A stretch of 16,255 nucleotides of DNA, taken from assembly GCF_008710095.1 (NCBI RefSeq), contig NZ_VYKJ01000028.1, positions 1 to 16,255 of the forward strand, in the 5' to 3' direction. Positions 1 to 7,851 of the stretch are shown here, one piece after another. The notes under the pieces were generated by a model. That model was not told the origin of the DNA. It did not search any database and saw only the letters and a list, made by a program, of their open reading frames with translations. Numbering within the stretch: position 1 is the stretch's first letter; each line of letters starts with the position of its first letter. The position numbers and the translations under genes are program-made. This stretch comes from Affinibrenneria salicis. GTDB lineage: Bacteria > Pseudomonadota > Gammaproteobacteria > Enterobacterales > Enterobacteriaceae.

Positions 1-88
1 GCATCTCTTCCAGCGTTGCCAAATCGGTTTCGCGTGCCAAAGCGCGCAGGGAGCGTATGTTATTTAATACCTTAAGAGTTTCACTCAT
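1..88 (-). CDS. H-NS-like nucleoid-associated protein, N-terminal fragment (cut by window edge)
   Basis: The minus strand starts with ATG at 88-86 and reads 29 residues beginning MSETLKVLNNIRSLRALARE and continuing to a TLEEM segment. This closely resembles the first dimerisation helices of enterobacterial H-NS ([20 protein letters not shown]... LEEML). An AGGA sequence on the minus strand lies about 10 bases before the ATG and can serve as ribosome binding site. H-NS proteins bind AT-rich DNA, oligomerise through this N-terminal region and silence acquired genes. The sequence differs from the chromosomal consensus at several positions, as plasmid- and island-borne paralogues do. The gene runs off the window, so the C-terminal DNA-binding domain cannot be seen. 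It is transcribed divergently from the conjugation genes. Family identity is quite secure; that it is an element-borne paralogue is inferred from its location. Confidence 0.85.
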   Translation of the reverse strand, partial: MSETLKVLNNIRSLRALARETDLATLEEM

Positions 89-222
89 TTATCGTCATCC
101 TGATGGTTATCAATCAGCGCTATCTTACAGGAGAGACAGGATTCGGAACTACCTGTTCAGCACAATAGCGTCTGATGCTCCTAATGCCTTCCCCAATAAG
201 ACGGAGTTTTCTTTTTTCCCGA

Positions 223-249
223 TAAACGGTTGATTGCGGAAACCGTTTA
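223..249. repeat. 9-bp perfect inverted repeat in the leader of the transfer operon
   Basis: TAAACGGTT (223-231) and AACCGTTTA (241-249) are exact reverse complements separated by 9 bases. No T-run follows on either strand, so it does not look like an intrinsic terminator. It lies between the divergent H-NS-like gene and the first transfer gene, 50 bases before the latter's ATG, where an operator or leader hairpin would be expected. Function is inferred from position only. Confidence 0.4.
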
Positions 250-299
250 ACCGCTCTGGCACGCTGCAAGCCTCCCGTCAATTGTCTCTGGAGGCCAGA

Positions 300-614
300 A
301 TGACTTTTCTTTCACGACTGTGTTTATCCGCCATGCTGCTGGCCGGTCCGGTTTATGCCGCGCCGACGACGGAGCAGGCCAGTCTTGCCCTGATGCTAAC
401 GCAACTCAATCATATCGAATCCACTCTGCAACGTGCGCAGGCGCAAGCCGCCCAGACCCCCGCTGAACGCTTCTTTTTCGATTACACGCAGGTCTATGCG
501 GATATCGGAACTATCCGTACCGGCATCGAGCACTATCTGACGCCGGCCCGGTCGCAGCCTCGCCACATCATCCCGCTTTCAGGCCGCTACCGGCTTGAGG
601 ATGCCGCGCAATGA
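300..614 (+). CDS. RAQPRD family integrative conjugative element protein
   Basis: A 104-aa protein with an N-terminal signal peptide (hydrophobic core about residues 4-19, cleavage likely after VYA) and a predicted periplasmic remainder. The family (TIGR01690) is named after a C-terminal RAQPRD motif; here the equivalent reads RSQPRH at about residues 83-88, followed by a conserved-looking SGRY. FFFDYTQVYADI in the middle also fits the family. I chose ATG 300 because GGAGG at 290-294 is ideally spaced and the signal peptide starts there. An in-frame TTG at 234 would add 22 residues without a ribosome binding site and would hide the signal peptide. It is the first gene of the T4SS block and overlaps the next by ATGA. 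The precise role of the family is unknown. Confidence 0.88.
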   Translation: MTFLSRLCLSAMLLAGPVYAAPTTEQASLALMLTQLNHIESTLQRAQAQAAQTPAERFFFDYTQVYADIGTIRTGIEHYLTPARSQPRHIIPLSGRYRLEDAAQ

Positions 615-844
615 CGCCTGAACAAATCACCGCGTTTCAGGCGGGAAGTTCCGCACAGCCCGCCGAGGTCAACGTGATGGTGCTGGGATTACTGTGCGCC
701 GCGCTGTTCGTGTGGGCCGCCTGGGTGCTGCTGCGTTCTTGGCAGGCTTATTCCGGCAACGCGCTGACGCTACGCCAGTTCGGCGGGATCGCCGCCCGCA
801 CCACGCTATTGCTTCTGGTCTGCTTCTGGCTGGTTCTCAGCTAA
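611..844 (+). CDS. ICE membrane protein, TIGR03758/PFL_4701 family (DUF3262)
   Basis: A 77-aa protein with a short polar N-terminus (about residues 1-21) and two hydrophobic segments, about residues 22-43 and 60-76, joined by a basic loop with LLRSWQAYSGNALT. Size, topology and position between a RAQPRD gene and a PFL_4702-like gene match the DUF3262/PFL_4701 family of GI-type T4SS loci. It is presumably an inner-membrane component of the mating channel or pilus assembly; no biochemical role is assigned. ATG overlaps the previous stop (ATGA at 611-614), which points to translational coupling. The 39-base gap after it is one of the few non-overlapping junctions in this block. Family call rests on topology, length and gene order. 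Confidence 0.8.
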   Translation: MTPEQITAFQAGSSAQPAEVNVMVLGLLCAALFVWAAWVLLRSWQAYSGNALTLRQFGGIAARTTLLLLVCFWLVLS

Positions 845-883
845 TACCCCGTCTTCTTTAATGCCGTTCATCCGGAGAGTGCC

Positions 884-1228
884 ATGTCTACAAAATACCT
901 GATCCGTCGTTTTTATTTCGCCGTCTTGCTGTCCGCCTGTTCATTTTCCACCTATGCCGATTTACCCACGATGGAAGATCCCTCTCGCGGCAAGGGCAGC
1001 GGCATCATGGATACGCTAAAAAATTACGGCTACGACATCGTGATCCTGCTGTCGCTGGGCGTCTGCGCCGTGGGTTTTCTGGTCGTCGCCAACAGTTGCA
1101 TCGCCACCTATTCGGAGATCCAAAACGGTAAAAAACAGTGGAAGGATCTGGGCGCCATGGCGGGCGTCGGCGCCATCCTGCTGGTCGTGACCATCTGGCT
1201 GCTGACGCAGGCCAGCGAGGTGCTGTGA
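884..1228 (+). CDS. ICE membrane protein, TIGR03745/PFL_4702 family (DUF2976); pilin-like
   Basis: A 114-aa protein with an N-terminal signal peptide (about residues 1-25, cleavage likely after TYA before DLP) and two further transmembrane segments at about 49-70 and 91-109, separated by a short charged loop (QNGKKQWKDLG). A cleaved leader followed by a small two-helix protein is the topology of VirB2/TraA-type pilins, so it is a good candidate for the major pilin subunit; that is inference from topology, not shown for this protein. The GGAGAG at about 872-877 is its ribosome binding site. Its stop overlaps the next start (TGATG). The location directly before the TIGR03750 gene is the usual order in this family of elements. 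Confidence 0.82.
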   Translation: MSTKYLIRRFYFAVLLSACSFSTYADLPTMEDPSRGKGSGIMDTLKNYGYDIVILLSLGVCAVGFLVVANSCIATYSEIQNGKKQWKDLGAMAGVGAILLVVTIWLLTQASEVL

Positions 1229-1587
1229 TGACATTGACGATCGATTTTCTGCCGGATCGCCTCAATCGCGAACCGGTCGTGTTTCGCGGGATGACGGCTT
1301 CCGAGCTTTTTATCTCGCTGGCTGCCGGCTTCCTGCTGGGACTAACCGGCGGAATACCGCCCGCGCTGTTACTCGGCGTCTGGGCGCTGATCCCCACCGG
1401 CGGACTGGCAGGCGCCGCGCTCGCCATTCTGGTCGGCGGACGCTATCTGGCGCGCCTGAAACGGGGGCGACCGGATACCTGGCTGTACCGCTCGGCGGAC
1501 GCCTGGCTGGCCCGTCAGGGTTTCGGCGATCCCCGTCTGGTGCAAAGCAACGCGGTCTGGTCTACCCGCAGGAGCGTGAAATCATGA
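1228..1587 (+). CDS. Conjugative transfer region protein, TIGR03750 family (DUF3487), TraL/VirB3-like
   Basis: A 119-aa protein starting MTLTIDFLPDRLNREPVVFR. It has two closely spaced transmembrane helices at about residues 26-47 and 49-71, then a basic cytoplasmic segment, LARLKRGRPDTWLYR. The pattern of a short N-terminus, a Gly-rich hairpin of two helices and an RLKRGRP tail is that of DUF3487 and resembles VirB3/TraL inner-membrane components that pair with the VirB4 ATPase. The frame is open from 1138, but the real start is ATG 1228, which overlaps the previous stop; translating from upstream would add an Arg/Gly-rich stretch antisense-like to nothing known. It overlaps the next gene by ATGA at 1584-1587. 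The VirB3-like role is inferred. Confidence 0.85.
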   Translation: MTLTIDFLPDRLNREPVVFRGMTASELFISLAAGFLLGLTGGIPPALLLGVWALIPTGGLAGAALAILVGGRYLARLKRGRPDTWLYRSADAWLARQGFGDPRLVQSNAVWSTRRSVKS

Positions 1588-2222
1588 GCCAGTTCAAACA
1601 CGCGCTGGCCGCCCGCGATGCGCATATCATCACCCTGCGTCTGGCGCTGGGTCTGCTGCTGGTGGTTATCGCCGCGCTCTGGTACGGCTGGCAAAGCGCG
1701 CCGCGCCACCTGACCATTCATAATCCGCCCGATCTGCGCGCCGGCAGCACCCGTCCGTGGTGGGAAGTGCCGCCGGGCAATGTCTACGCCTTCGCATTTT
1801 ATATCTTTCAGCAAATTAACCGCTGGCCCGTTGATGGCGATCGGGATTATCCGCGCAATCTTTCCGCACTGAGCGCCTATCTGACGCCAGCCTGCCGGGC
1901 ACAACTGGAGCAGGACTACCGTCAGCGCCGGGACGCCGGAGAACTGCGCGACCGGGTGCGCGGCGTCTATGAAATCCCCGGACGCGGTTTTCACCACAAA
2001 CGCGTGGAGGTGCTGGATCGCGATCGCTGGACGGTCACCCTCGATCTCACCGTGGATGAATATTATCGCGCAGAGCCCGTCAAGCGTGCGCTGGCGCGTT
2101 ACCCGTTAAGCATCGTGCGCTATGACGTGGACGCTGAAAAAAATCCCTGGGGACTCGCACTCGACTGTTTTGCCCACCCCCCGCAAAAACTGGAAGCGAC
2201 GAGCGCAACGGAGGAAAAATGA
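1584..2222 (+). CDS. ICE protein, TIGR03746/PFL_4703 family (DUF2895), TraE/VirB8-like
   Basis: A 212-aa bitopic inner-membrane protein: short cytoplasmic N-terminus, one transmembrane helix at about residues 18-36, then a periplasmic domain. The domain contains FAFYIFQQINRWPVDGDRDY (about 71-90), which is characteristic of DUF2895, and a C-terminal strand-rich part ending in IVRYDVDAEKNPWGLALDCF. The last segment resembles the NPxG-type region of TraE/VirB8 periplasmic domains, which help nucleate assembly of the channel. Gene order (before the TraK- and TraB-like genes) is the same as traE-traK-traB in F-type systems and supports that assignment. Start and stop overlap neighbours by four bases on both sides. 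Family identity strong; VirB8 analogy inferred. Confidence 0.88.
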   Translation: MSQFKHALAARDAHIITLRLALGLLLVVIAALWYGWQSAPRHLTIHNPPDLRAGSTRPWWEVPPGNVYAFAFYIFQQINRWPVDGDRDYPRNLSALSAYLTPACRAQLEQDYRQRRDAGELRDRVRGVYEIPGRGFHHKRVEVLDRDRWTVTLDLTVDEYYRAEPVKRALARYPLSIVRYDVDAEKNPWGLALDCFAHPPQKLEATSATEEK

Positions 2223-3046
2223 AAAAGGTCATCCTGCCTCTCCTGCTTTTGTTCTGCTCTTTCTTCGCTACGGCAACAGAACTGGTGCAATGGCAACGCA
2301 TCCCTATTCCGGTTGAACTGCATGTCGGCCATGAACGCGTGTTGCTTATCAACAAAAACGTCCGCGTCGGCTACCCCGCCGAGCTCGGCGACAAACTACG
2401 GATCCAGAGCAGCGGCGGAACGGTCTACCTGCGGGCCAGCAAACCGTTTACCGATACCCGTCTTCAGCTCCATGACGTGGAGAGCGGCGAGCTGATTTTA
2501 CTGGATGTCCGCGCCGCTGACGGCGATGCGCTGGAGCCGCTGGAACTGCGCTACGACGAAGCGGTTTACCGTAACGATATCCCCGACAGGCCGGATACCG
2601 AGGCCCCGGCCGATAGCGTCGCGGAAACGCCTTTCCCCATCCCGGTCGCGCTCACCCGCTATGCGGCGCAAATGCTCTATGCGCCGTTGCGCACCGTCGA
2701 GCCGGTAGTAGGAATTCGCCATGCTCCCGCGCGTCTGCCCGCTACCGTCACCACGTTGCTGCCGACTGAGCCGGTAACCGCCACGCCCCTGGCGGCCTGG
2801 CAACTCGACGGCTACTCGGTCACGGCCATCAGGCTGCAAAACCGCAGTCCGGGCCGTATTCACCTCGATCCACGCGCGTTACAGGGCGCCTTTGTCGCCG
2901 CCACCTTTCAGCACGACTGGATCGGCGCACAGGGTACGCCGCAAGACACCACCGTGGCGTATCTGGTCACAGACGGCGGCGCGGATCGCGCCATACTGCC
3001 GGAGCCGCCCGCTGTCGAAAAAGGGAACAAGGGGGCGACACGATGA
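2219..3046 (+). CDS. ICE protein, TIGR03749/PFL_4704 family (DUF3438), TraK/VirB9-like
   Basis: A 275-aa exported protein with a clear signal peptide, MKKVILPLLLLFCSFFATA, cleaved near residue 19-20. The N-terminal domain (about 20-110) is rich in short beta strands (VELHVGHERVLLINKNVRVG..., GTVYLRASKPF, LILLDVRA), followed by a Pro/Asp-rich linker (about 120-140) and a C-terminal domain about 150-260 with ALTRYAAQMLYAPLR. This is the arrangement of DUF3438 and of TraK/VirB9, which line the outer-membrane core complex together with a VirB7-type lipoprotein and VirB10-type protein. Those two partner types are encoded immediately downstream. Overlaps both neighbours by four bases. Family identity strong; role by analogy. 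Confidence 0.88.
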   Translation: MKKVILPLLLLFCSFFATATELVQWQRIPIPVELHVGHERVLLINKNVRVGYPAELGDKLRIQSSGGTVYLRASKPFTDTRLQLHDVESGELILLDVRAADGDALEPLELRYDEAVYRNDIPDRPDTEAPADSVAETPFPIPVALTRYAAQMLYAPLRTVEPVVGIRHAPARLPATVTTLLPTEPVTATPLAAWQLDGYSVTAIRLQNRSPGRIHLDPRALQGAFVAATFQHDWIGAQGTPQDTTVAYLVTDGGADRAILPEPPAVEKGNKGATR

Positions 3047-4452
3047 AATTACAGGCCAACAACCTGTTGAAACTGCTGCTCCCCTGCCTGCTGCTGGGCG
3101 CAGGATTTATCGGACTGAAATCCTGCCAGCCCGCCGACAGTGAGAAAAACAAACAGGACGAACATGCCGTGGCCGATTTAAGCGGCGACGAGCTCACCGC
3201 GCTGGGCATCGACGGCGATACGCCCCGGGATACCGTCGCCACGCTCGTCGGCCAGATGAAACAGTACCGTCAGGAAATGGCGGAAATGCGTGAGAACAGC
3301 GCCGCGCTGGTTCAGGAGAACCGGCGGCTACGTGAACGCGACCAGAATGTGGAAAGCCGCATCAATAACGCCATCAGCCGGGAGCGCGAGACGTTCAGTT
3401 CAGCGCTACAAAAGCAGCAGAGTACCCTGCTGGACAGCGTTCAGGAGAAACTCAGCCAGCTGACGCAGAAGCCCGCCGCCGCGGACGATATTCCTCTCGG
3501 ACTGGGGCTGGAAAATCAGGGGGTCCCCGCTGGCGCCCTGCGCTGGATAGAGCCTGCCGATGCCATGCCCGTGGACAAACGCGGTCAACCCGCCGTTTCC
3601 GGCGTGCAGTTCCCGACGCCGTTCGGCTTAGCCGGAGATAGCGCGAACGGTCAGCAGAGGGAGGTACTGGCCGGGGAAACGCCAGGCAACCGCGCGGCTA
3701 AAGAGGTTGTGCCGGTTTACACGCTGCCGGAAAACAGCACCCTGACGGGTTCGGTCGCCATGACCGCGCTGCTGGGGCGGATCCCGATTAACGGCACGGT
3801 CAGCGACCCATACCCCTTCAAGATATTGATCGGCCGCGATAACCTGACCGCCAACGGCATCGAACTGCCCGACATCGAAGGCGCTATCGTTTCCGGTACA
3901 GCATCCGGCGACTGGACGCTCTCCTGTGTGCGCGGCACGCTTCACAGCATCACCTTCGTCTTTCGCGACGGCACCGTGCGTACCGTTCCGCAGGCCGCCG
4001 GTCAATCAGGCCGTGATGGCAACAGCTCACAGAACAGCGGCAGCGGGATCGGCTGGCTGTCCGATCCACACGGCCTGCCCTGTATTCCCGGCGAGCGTAA
4101 ATCCAACGCTGCAGCGTATCTGTCGTCGCAATTTTTACTGTCGGGATCGTCCGCCGCCGCCAGCGCGTTCGCCAACGGACAGACCACCTCCACCGTGGAA
4201 GACGGTTCGATCACCTCCGCCATCACCGGCAACAGCGGCCAGTATGTCCTGGGGCAGGCGCTGGGCGGCGGCCTGAAAGAATCCGCCGACTGGTTCAAAC
4301 AGCGCTACGGTCAGATGTTCGATGCCGTTTACGTCCAACCCGGCCACCCGGTCGCCTTACATATCACGCAACAACTCGCCATTGATTACGAAAAGCAGGG
4401 CCGCAAAGTGAAATACACGCCGGGTACCGGCAATAAAGGAGGACTGGACTGA
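3043..4452 (+). CDS. ICE protein, TIGR03752/PFL_4705 family, TraB/VirB10-like
   Basis: A 469-aa protein with an N-terminal membrane anchor (about residues 8-26), a periplasmic coiled coil (about 68-142, rich in Glu/Arg/Gln), a linker, and a C-terminal beta-rich domain (about 220-400). The latter starts with VYTLPENSTLTGSVAMTALL and contains SDPYPFKILIGRDNLTANG, IEGAIVSGTASGDWTLSCVR and a long Ser/Ala/Gly segment (SGSSAAASAFANG), as in TrbI/TraB/VirB10 barrels where it forms the outer-membrane cap. VirB10-type proteins span both membranes and gate substrate passage. The terminal part (VYVQPGHPVALHITQQLAID) is also family-like. Two in-frame Cys in the C-terminal half could form a disulfide. Start overlaps the TraK-like stop; stop overlaps the lipoprotein start. 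Confidence 0.9.
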   Translation: MKLQANNLLKLLLPCLLLGAGFIGLKSCQPADSEKNKQDEHAVADLSGDELTALGIDGDTPRDTVATLVGQMKQYRQEMAEMRENSAALVQENRRLRERDQNVESRINNAISRERETFSSALQKQQSTLLDSVQEKLSQLTQKPAAADDIPLGLGLENQGVPAGALRWIEPADAMPVDKRGQPAVSGVQFPTPFGLAGDSANGQQREVLAGETPGNRAAKEVVPVYTLPENSTLTGSVAMTALLGRIPINGTVSDPYPFKILIGRDNLTANGIELPDIEGAIVSGTASGDWTLSCVRGTLHSITFVFRDGTVRTVPQAAGQSGRDGNSSQNSGSGIGWLSDPHGLPCIPGERKSNAAAYLSSQFLLSGSSAAASAFANGQTTSTVEDGSITSAITGNSGQYVLGQALGGGLKESADWFKQRYGQMFDAVYVQPGHPVALHITQQLAIDYEKQGRKVKYTPGTGNKGGLD

Positions 4453-4847
4453 TGAAACGCCACTTTCTTTCTCTCCTGCTGCTGACGCTGGCAGCTACAG
4501 GATGCAGCACCTCACAGGAAACCCTGCTGCCGGTGGATGAAAACACCACCATGCTCAGTCTGTGGGGACGCCAAACCGGCGACAACCGCGCACTGTATGA
4601 CCAGCGCAGTCTGCTGCACCGCCCGCTGGAACAGTCCCTGACGCAAGAGCAGCAGTCCTATACCCGCACCGCCGGAAACGAAATCCGGGCGCAGTTCCGA
4701 CGCCTGCCCAACCCCGATATGTTGATGTACGTCTACCCGCACCTGACGGACGGCGAACCCACGCCGGTGCCGGGCTATTCCACCGTGTTCCCCTTCTACA
4801 CGCGGGTGCAGTACGCCATGCCCGGCGAACGTGCGGAGGCGCTGTAA
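4452..4847 (+). CDS. Conjugative transfer lipoprotein, TIGR03751 family, TraV/VirB7-like
   Basis: A 131-aa lipoprotein. The signal peptide MKRHFLSLLLLTLAATGC ends in a lipobox with Cys18; the following Ser favours outer-membrane sorting. The mature part is polar, with FRRLPNPDMLMYVYPHL at about 82-98 and a C-terminal TPVPGYSTVFPFYTRVQYAMPGE segment. These features and the position between the TraB/VirB10-like and VirB4-like genes match TIGR03751. It probably anchors the core complex to the outer membrane as VirB7/TraV do. Start overlaps the previous stop (TGATG at 4450-4454) and its TAA shares one base with the next ATG (TAATG), so it is translationally coupled on both sides. Confidence 0.9.
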   Translation: MKRHFLSLLLLTLAATGCSTSQETLLPVDENTTMLSLWGRQTGDNRALYDQRSLLHRPLEQSLTQEQQSYTRTAGNEIRAQFRRLPNPDMLMYVYPHLTDGEPTPVPGYSTVFPFYTRVQYAMPGERAEAL

Positions 4848-7543
4848 TGATACAGACCGCCCAACCCCGTACCGGGAAACTCACGCAACAGGCGGCGAAC
4901 GCCGCATATCAGAAAGGCCCCTCCTTTGTCGATTTTCTGCCGTGGGTGGAATACCAGCACGGCAACCAGACGTTGCTGCTTGATGACGGCCGCTCGGTGG
5001 GCGCTGTTTACGATATCACCCCGGTCGGCACCGAAGGCCGCTCGCAGCAGCATTTATCCGAGATCCGGGATATCGTCAAAGACGCGCTTCAGGACACCTT
5101 TGAGGAGCTGGATAGCTGTCCGTGGGTAGTGCAGTTTTTCTGTCAGAACGAAGACGATTTCAGCGGCTATCTGCAACAGCTACGCGACTATGTGACGCCG
5201 GCAGCGCAAGGGTCGGCATTCAGCGAAGCCTGGCTGAGCGAAATGGAAAAGCACCTGAACGGCATCACTCGCACCGGCGGTCTGTTTTTTGATGATGTGG
5301 TGACGCGCACACCGTGGCGGGGGCAGATTCGCCGCACCCGGCTGGTGATTTACCGCTATTCGCCGGCTAAAACGCCTCCCGGCGACCTGTCGCCCGAGCT
5401 GGCGCTGAACAATGCTGGCGACAGGCTGGTATCCGCGCTGGCGGGCGCCGGGCTTTGCACACAACGTCAGACCGGCGCCGACGTTCAGCGCTGGCTGACG
5501 CGCTGGTTTAATCCGGCCCCGCCGTGCGACAACCGGCAGGCATTCTACGGCATGGCCCCGGAACAAGATCCCCCCGACGAGGCGACACCGCCGGTCATGA
5601 CAGACTTTGCCGAATCCCTGCTGTTCAGCGAACCCGTTTCCGACGCGCGGCAAGGGATTTGGTACTTTGACCGACTGCCTCACAAGATTGTGACGGTCGA
5701 TCGTCTGCGCAAACCACCGCGTATCGGCCATCTGACCGGGGAAAGCCGCAAGGGCGACGGCATCAACGCCCTGTTCGACCTGTTGCCCGAATCCGCCATC
5801 ATGGCGCTGACGATGGTGGTGTATCCGCAGGACCGGCTGGAAGCGCACCTGAACCGGCTGGCGGACCGCGCCATCGGCGAAAATATCGATTCGGAATACA
5901 CCAAGAAAGACTGCCGGGACGTCAGACAATGGCTGAAGGCAGGCCATAAAATGTATCGCAGTACGCTGGCATTCTATTTGTCGGCCCCGGACGTTGCGGC
6001 GCTGAACCGGCAAAGCCGGGAACTGAACAGCGTATTGCTCAACGCCGGACTGGTGCCGGTACAGGACGGTGATGAAGTGGCGCCGTTAAGCAGCTACCTG
6101 CGCTGGTTGCCGATGTGTTTCGATCCGGACCGCGATAAGCGCCATCTGCATACCCGGTTTAATTTCGTGCAGCATATCGCCAATCTGCTACCGGTCTTCG
6201 GGCGCGAAACCGGCACCGGGCATCCCGGCATCAGCTATTTCAACCGGGGCGGCGCGCCGCTCGACTTTGATCCCCTGAACCCGGCCGATCGGGCCAAAAA
6301 CGCCCATCTGTTGCTGCTGGGGCCGACCGGGGCCGGGAAATCGGCCACGCTGAATGGCAAAATCGCCCAGTTAATGGCGCTGCACCGTCCCCGCCTGTTT
6401 ATCGTCGAGGCGGGAAACAGTTTTGGATTGATCGCTGACTATGCGAAACGGCACGGACTGACGGTCAACAAAATCAGCCTCAGGCCCGGCAGCGGGATCA
6501 CCCTGCCGGTCTTCGCCGACGCATGGCGGTTGGTGGAGCAGGATATCAGCGCCGACCTGCCGGATAGCGACGAGGAGGAAAAACAGGACGATGACGACCA
6601 GCGCGATATCCTGGGCGAGATGGAGATTACCGCCAGACTGATGATTACCGGTGGCGAAGCGCGGGAAGACGCGCGTCTCACCCGCCCTGACCGCGCCATG
6701 ATCCGCCAGGCGATCATCAATGCCGCCACGACGTGCCACCGGGCCGGGCGTCAGACGCTGACGCAGGACGTGCGCGACGCGCTGTTCGACCTCTCCCGCG
6801 ACGGCACGCTGCCGGAACCCCGCCGCAACCGGGCCTATGAAATGGCGGAATCCATGAACATGTTCTGCTCCGGCTTCGAGGGTGAATTGTTTAACCGGGA
6901 AGGACAGCCCTGGCCCGATGCCGACATCACACTGGTCGATCTGGCCACGTTCGCCCGCGAAGGCTACGAGGCCCAGCTTGCCATCGCCTATATTTCATTG
7001 ATTAATCACATCAACAATATCGGCGAACGCGATCAGCACCTGTCCCGTGCCATCGTCAATATTACCGATGAAAGCCATATCATCACCGTCAACCCGCTGC
7101 TGGCGCGCTTTCTGACCAAAGGCTCAAAAATGTGGCGTAAACTCGGTATCTGGCTGTGGCTGGCGACGCAAAACCTGGCCGACTTTCCGGATGACGCGAA
7201 AAAGCTGCTGAACATGATCGAGTGGTGGGAGTTGCTGGTCATGCCGCCCGAAGAAGTGGAACAACTGGAGCGCTTCAAAACCCTGACCGAAGAACAGCGC
7301 CTGCTGCTATTGTCCGCGCAGAAAGCCCCAGGCAAATACACCGAAGGCGTAGTGTTGGCCAGCAAAGTGGAAGCGCTGTTTCGCGTAGTCCCGCCCAGCC
7401 TGTTTCTGGCATTGGGGATGACGGAAAAACACGAAAAAGCACAACGGGCGCAACTGATGCGGGAACAGGGGATCAGCGAGTTGGATGCCGCCATTCTGGT
7501 GGCACGGGAACTGGACAGAAAGCGGGGGCTGACGACGGCATAA
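4847..7543 (+). CDS. Conjugative transfer ATPase, TIGR03744/PFL_4706 family (VirB4/TraC)
   Basis: An 898-aa cytoplasmic/inner-membrane-associated ATPase that powers pilus assembly and transfer. The Walker A motif GPTGAGKSA is at residues 492-500 (Lys498 from codon 6338) and the likely Walker B, VNITDESH, has Asp741-Glu742 (codons 7067-7072). It is followed by SKMWRKLGIWLWLATQNLADF, the usual VirB4 motif with the sensing Gln. The N-terminal half (about 1-450) is the family-specific VirB4 N-domain. A strongly acidic stretch, DSDEEEKQDDDDQRD, at about 575-590 lies between the nucleotide-binding motifs as an insertion. All key residues look intact and length is usual for the family. It is the last gene of the first block; a weak terminator follows at 7580-7609. 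Confidence 0.95.
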   Translation: MIQTAQPRTGKLTQQAANAAYQKGPSFVDFLPWVEYQHGNQTLLLDDGRSVGAVYDITPVGTEGRSQQHLSEIRDIVKDALQDTFEELDSCPWVVQFFCQNEDDFSGYLQQLRDYVTPAAQGSAFSEAWLSEMEKHLNGITRTGGLFFDDVVTRTPWRGQIRRTRLVIYRYSPAKTPPGDLSPELALNNAGDRLVSALAGAGLCTQRQTGADVQRWLTRWFNPAPPCDNRQAFYGMAPEQDPPDEATPPVMTDFAESLLFSEPVSDARQGIWYFDRLPHKIVTVDRLRKPPRIGHLTGESRKGDGINALFDLLPESAIMALTMVVYPQDRLEAHLNRLADRAIGENIDSEYTKKDCRDVRQWLKAGHKMYRSTLAFYLSAPDVAALNRQSRELNSVLLNAGLVPVQDGDEVAPLSSYLRWLPMCFDPDRDKRHLHTRFNFVQHIANLLPVFGRETGTGHPGISYFNRGGAPLDFDPLNPADRAKNAHLLLLGPTGAGKSATLNGKIAQLMALHRPRLFIVEAGNSFGLIADYAKRHGLTVNKISLRPGSGITLPVFADAWRLVEQDISADLPDSDEEEKQDDDDQRDILGEMEITARLMITGGEAREDARLTRPDRAMIRQAIINAATTCHRAGRQTLTQDVRDALFDLSRDGTLPEPRRNRAYEMAESMNMFCSGFEGELFNREGQPWPDADITLVDLATFAREGYEAQLAIAYISLINHINNIGERDQHLSRAIVNITDESHIITVNPLLARFLTKGSKMWRKLGIWLWLATQNLADFPDDAKKLLNMIEWWELLVMPPEEVEQLERFKTLTEEQRLLLLSAQKAPGKYTEGVVLASKVEALFRVVPPSLFLALGMTEKHEKAQRAQLMREQGISELDAAILVARELDRKRGLTTA

Positions 7544-7579
7544 TCAACCAAACCCGGCGACATCACCGGCATTAAGTCT

Positions 7580-7609
7580 GCAACGGCGTACCCGACGCCG
7601 TTGCCCTTT
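7580..7609 (+). terminator. Possible terminator after the first T4SS block
   Basis: GCAACGGCG (7580-7588) pairs perfectly with CGCCGTTGC (7596-7604) around a 7-base loop, and is followed by CCTTT, a poor T-tract. It sits between the convergent ATPase and RHH-regulator genes. Stem strength is good but the tail is weak, so termination may be partial. Confidence 0.45.
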
Positions 7610-7643
7610 GCAATAATGCCTTCTATTGGGTCGTGAAAACCGT

Positions 7644-7829
7644 CTACCCCTGAGGATCAATGCCAAGACGCTTCAATTCTTCCCTGCCCAGCGTCTTTAA
7701 CCAATTGCTCAGACTCATACCTGCGGCAGCGGCGGCTGCCTCAAACTGCGCCTTTAACTCCGGGTTAATTCGCATATGAAACGGCGGGGACTTTCCTGCT
7801 CCCCGAGACTGGCTGTCTCTTATTGACAT
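7644..7829 (-). CDS. Arc/MetJ-type ribbon-helix-helix transcriptional regulator (61 aa)
   Basis: The minus-strand protein starts MSIRDSQSRGAGKSPPFHMR. The strand PFHMRI (about residues 16-21), helix about 23-36 (Ala-rich) and helix about 39-53 (SLSNWLKTLGREEL) form the ribbon-helix-helix fold of Arc/HicB-like repressors, which dimerise and insert the beta strand into the major groove of palindromic operators. The frame stays open to 7994, but ATG at 7829-7827 is preferred: the fold starts just after it, AGGTG is correctly spaced upstream, and the longer version would read through the operator region. The Shine-Dalgarno lies inside the palindromic repeat at 7830-7842, so binding could also limit access to its own translation start. 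Likely autorepressor and repressor of the divergent 116-aa gene; no toxin partner is recognised. Confidence 0.78.
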   Translation of the reverse strand: MSIRDSQSRGAGKSPPFHMRINPELKAQFEAAAAAAGMSLSNWLKTLGREELKRLGIDPQG

Positions 7830-7851
7830 GTGTACACCTATAGCATAATCT
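7823..7851 (+). promoter_or_regulatory. Sigma70-type promoter for the 116-aa gene
   Basis: TTGACA at 7823-7828 is a perfect -35 hexamer; after exactly 17 bases TAATCT (7846-7851) forms a good -10. Transcription would start near 7858, about 100 bases before the 116-aa gene. It is the best promoter-like sequence I see in the window and is framed by the palindromes described in the next entry, so it should be strongly regulated. Confidence 0.75.

Noticed and set aside
234..299. Upstream extension of the RAQPRD gene from a TTG at 234
   Set aside because: No ribosome binding site, the start lies in the loop of an inverted repeat, and it would bury the signal peptide; ATG 300 with GGAGG is clearly better.
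5180..6013. Long minus-strand open frame (277 codons) within the VirB4 ATPase gene
   Set aside because: Antisense shadow of a well-supported gene in GC-rich DNA; Arg/Gln/Pro-rich composition, no recognisable domain.
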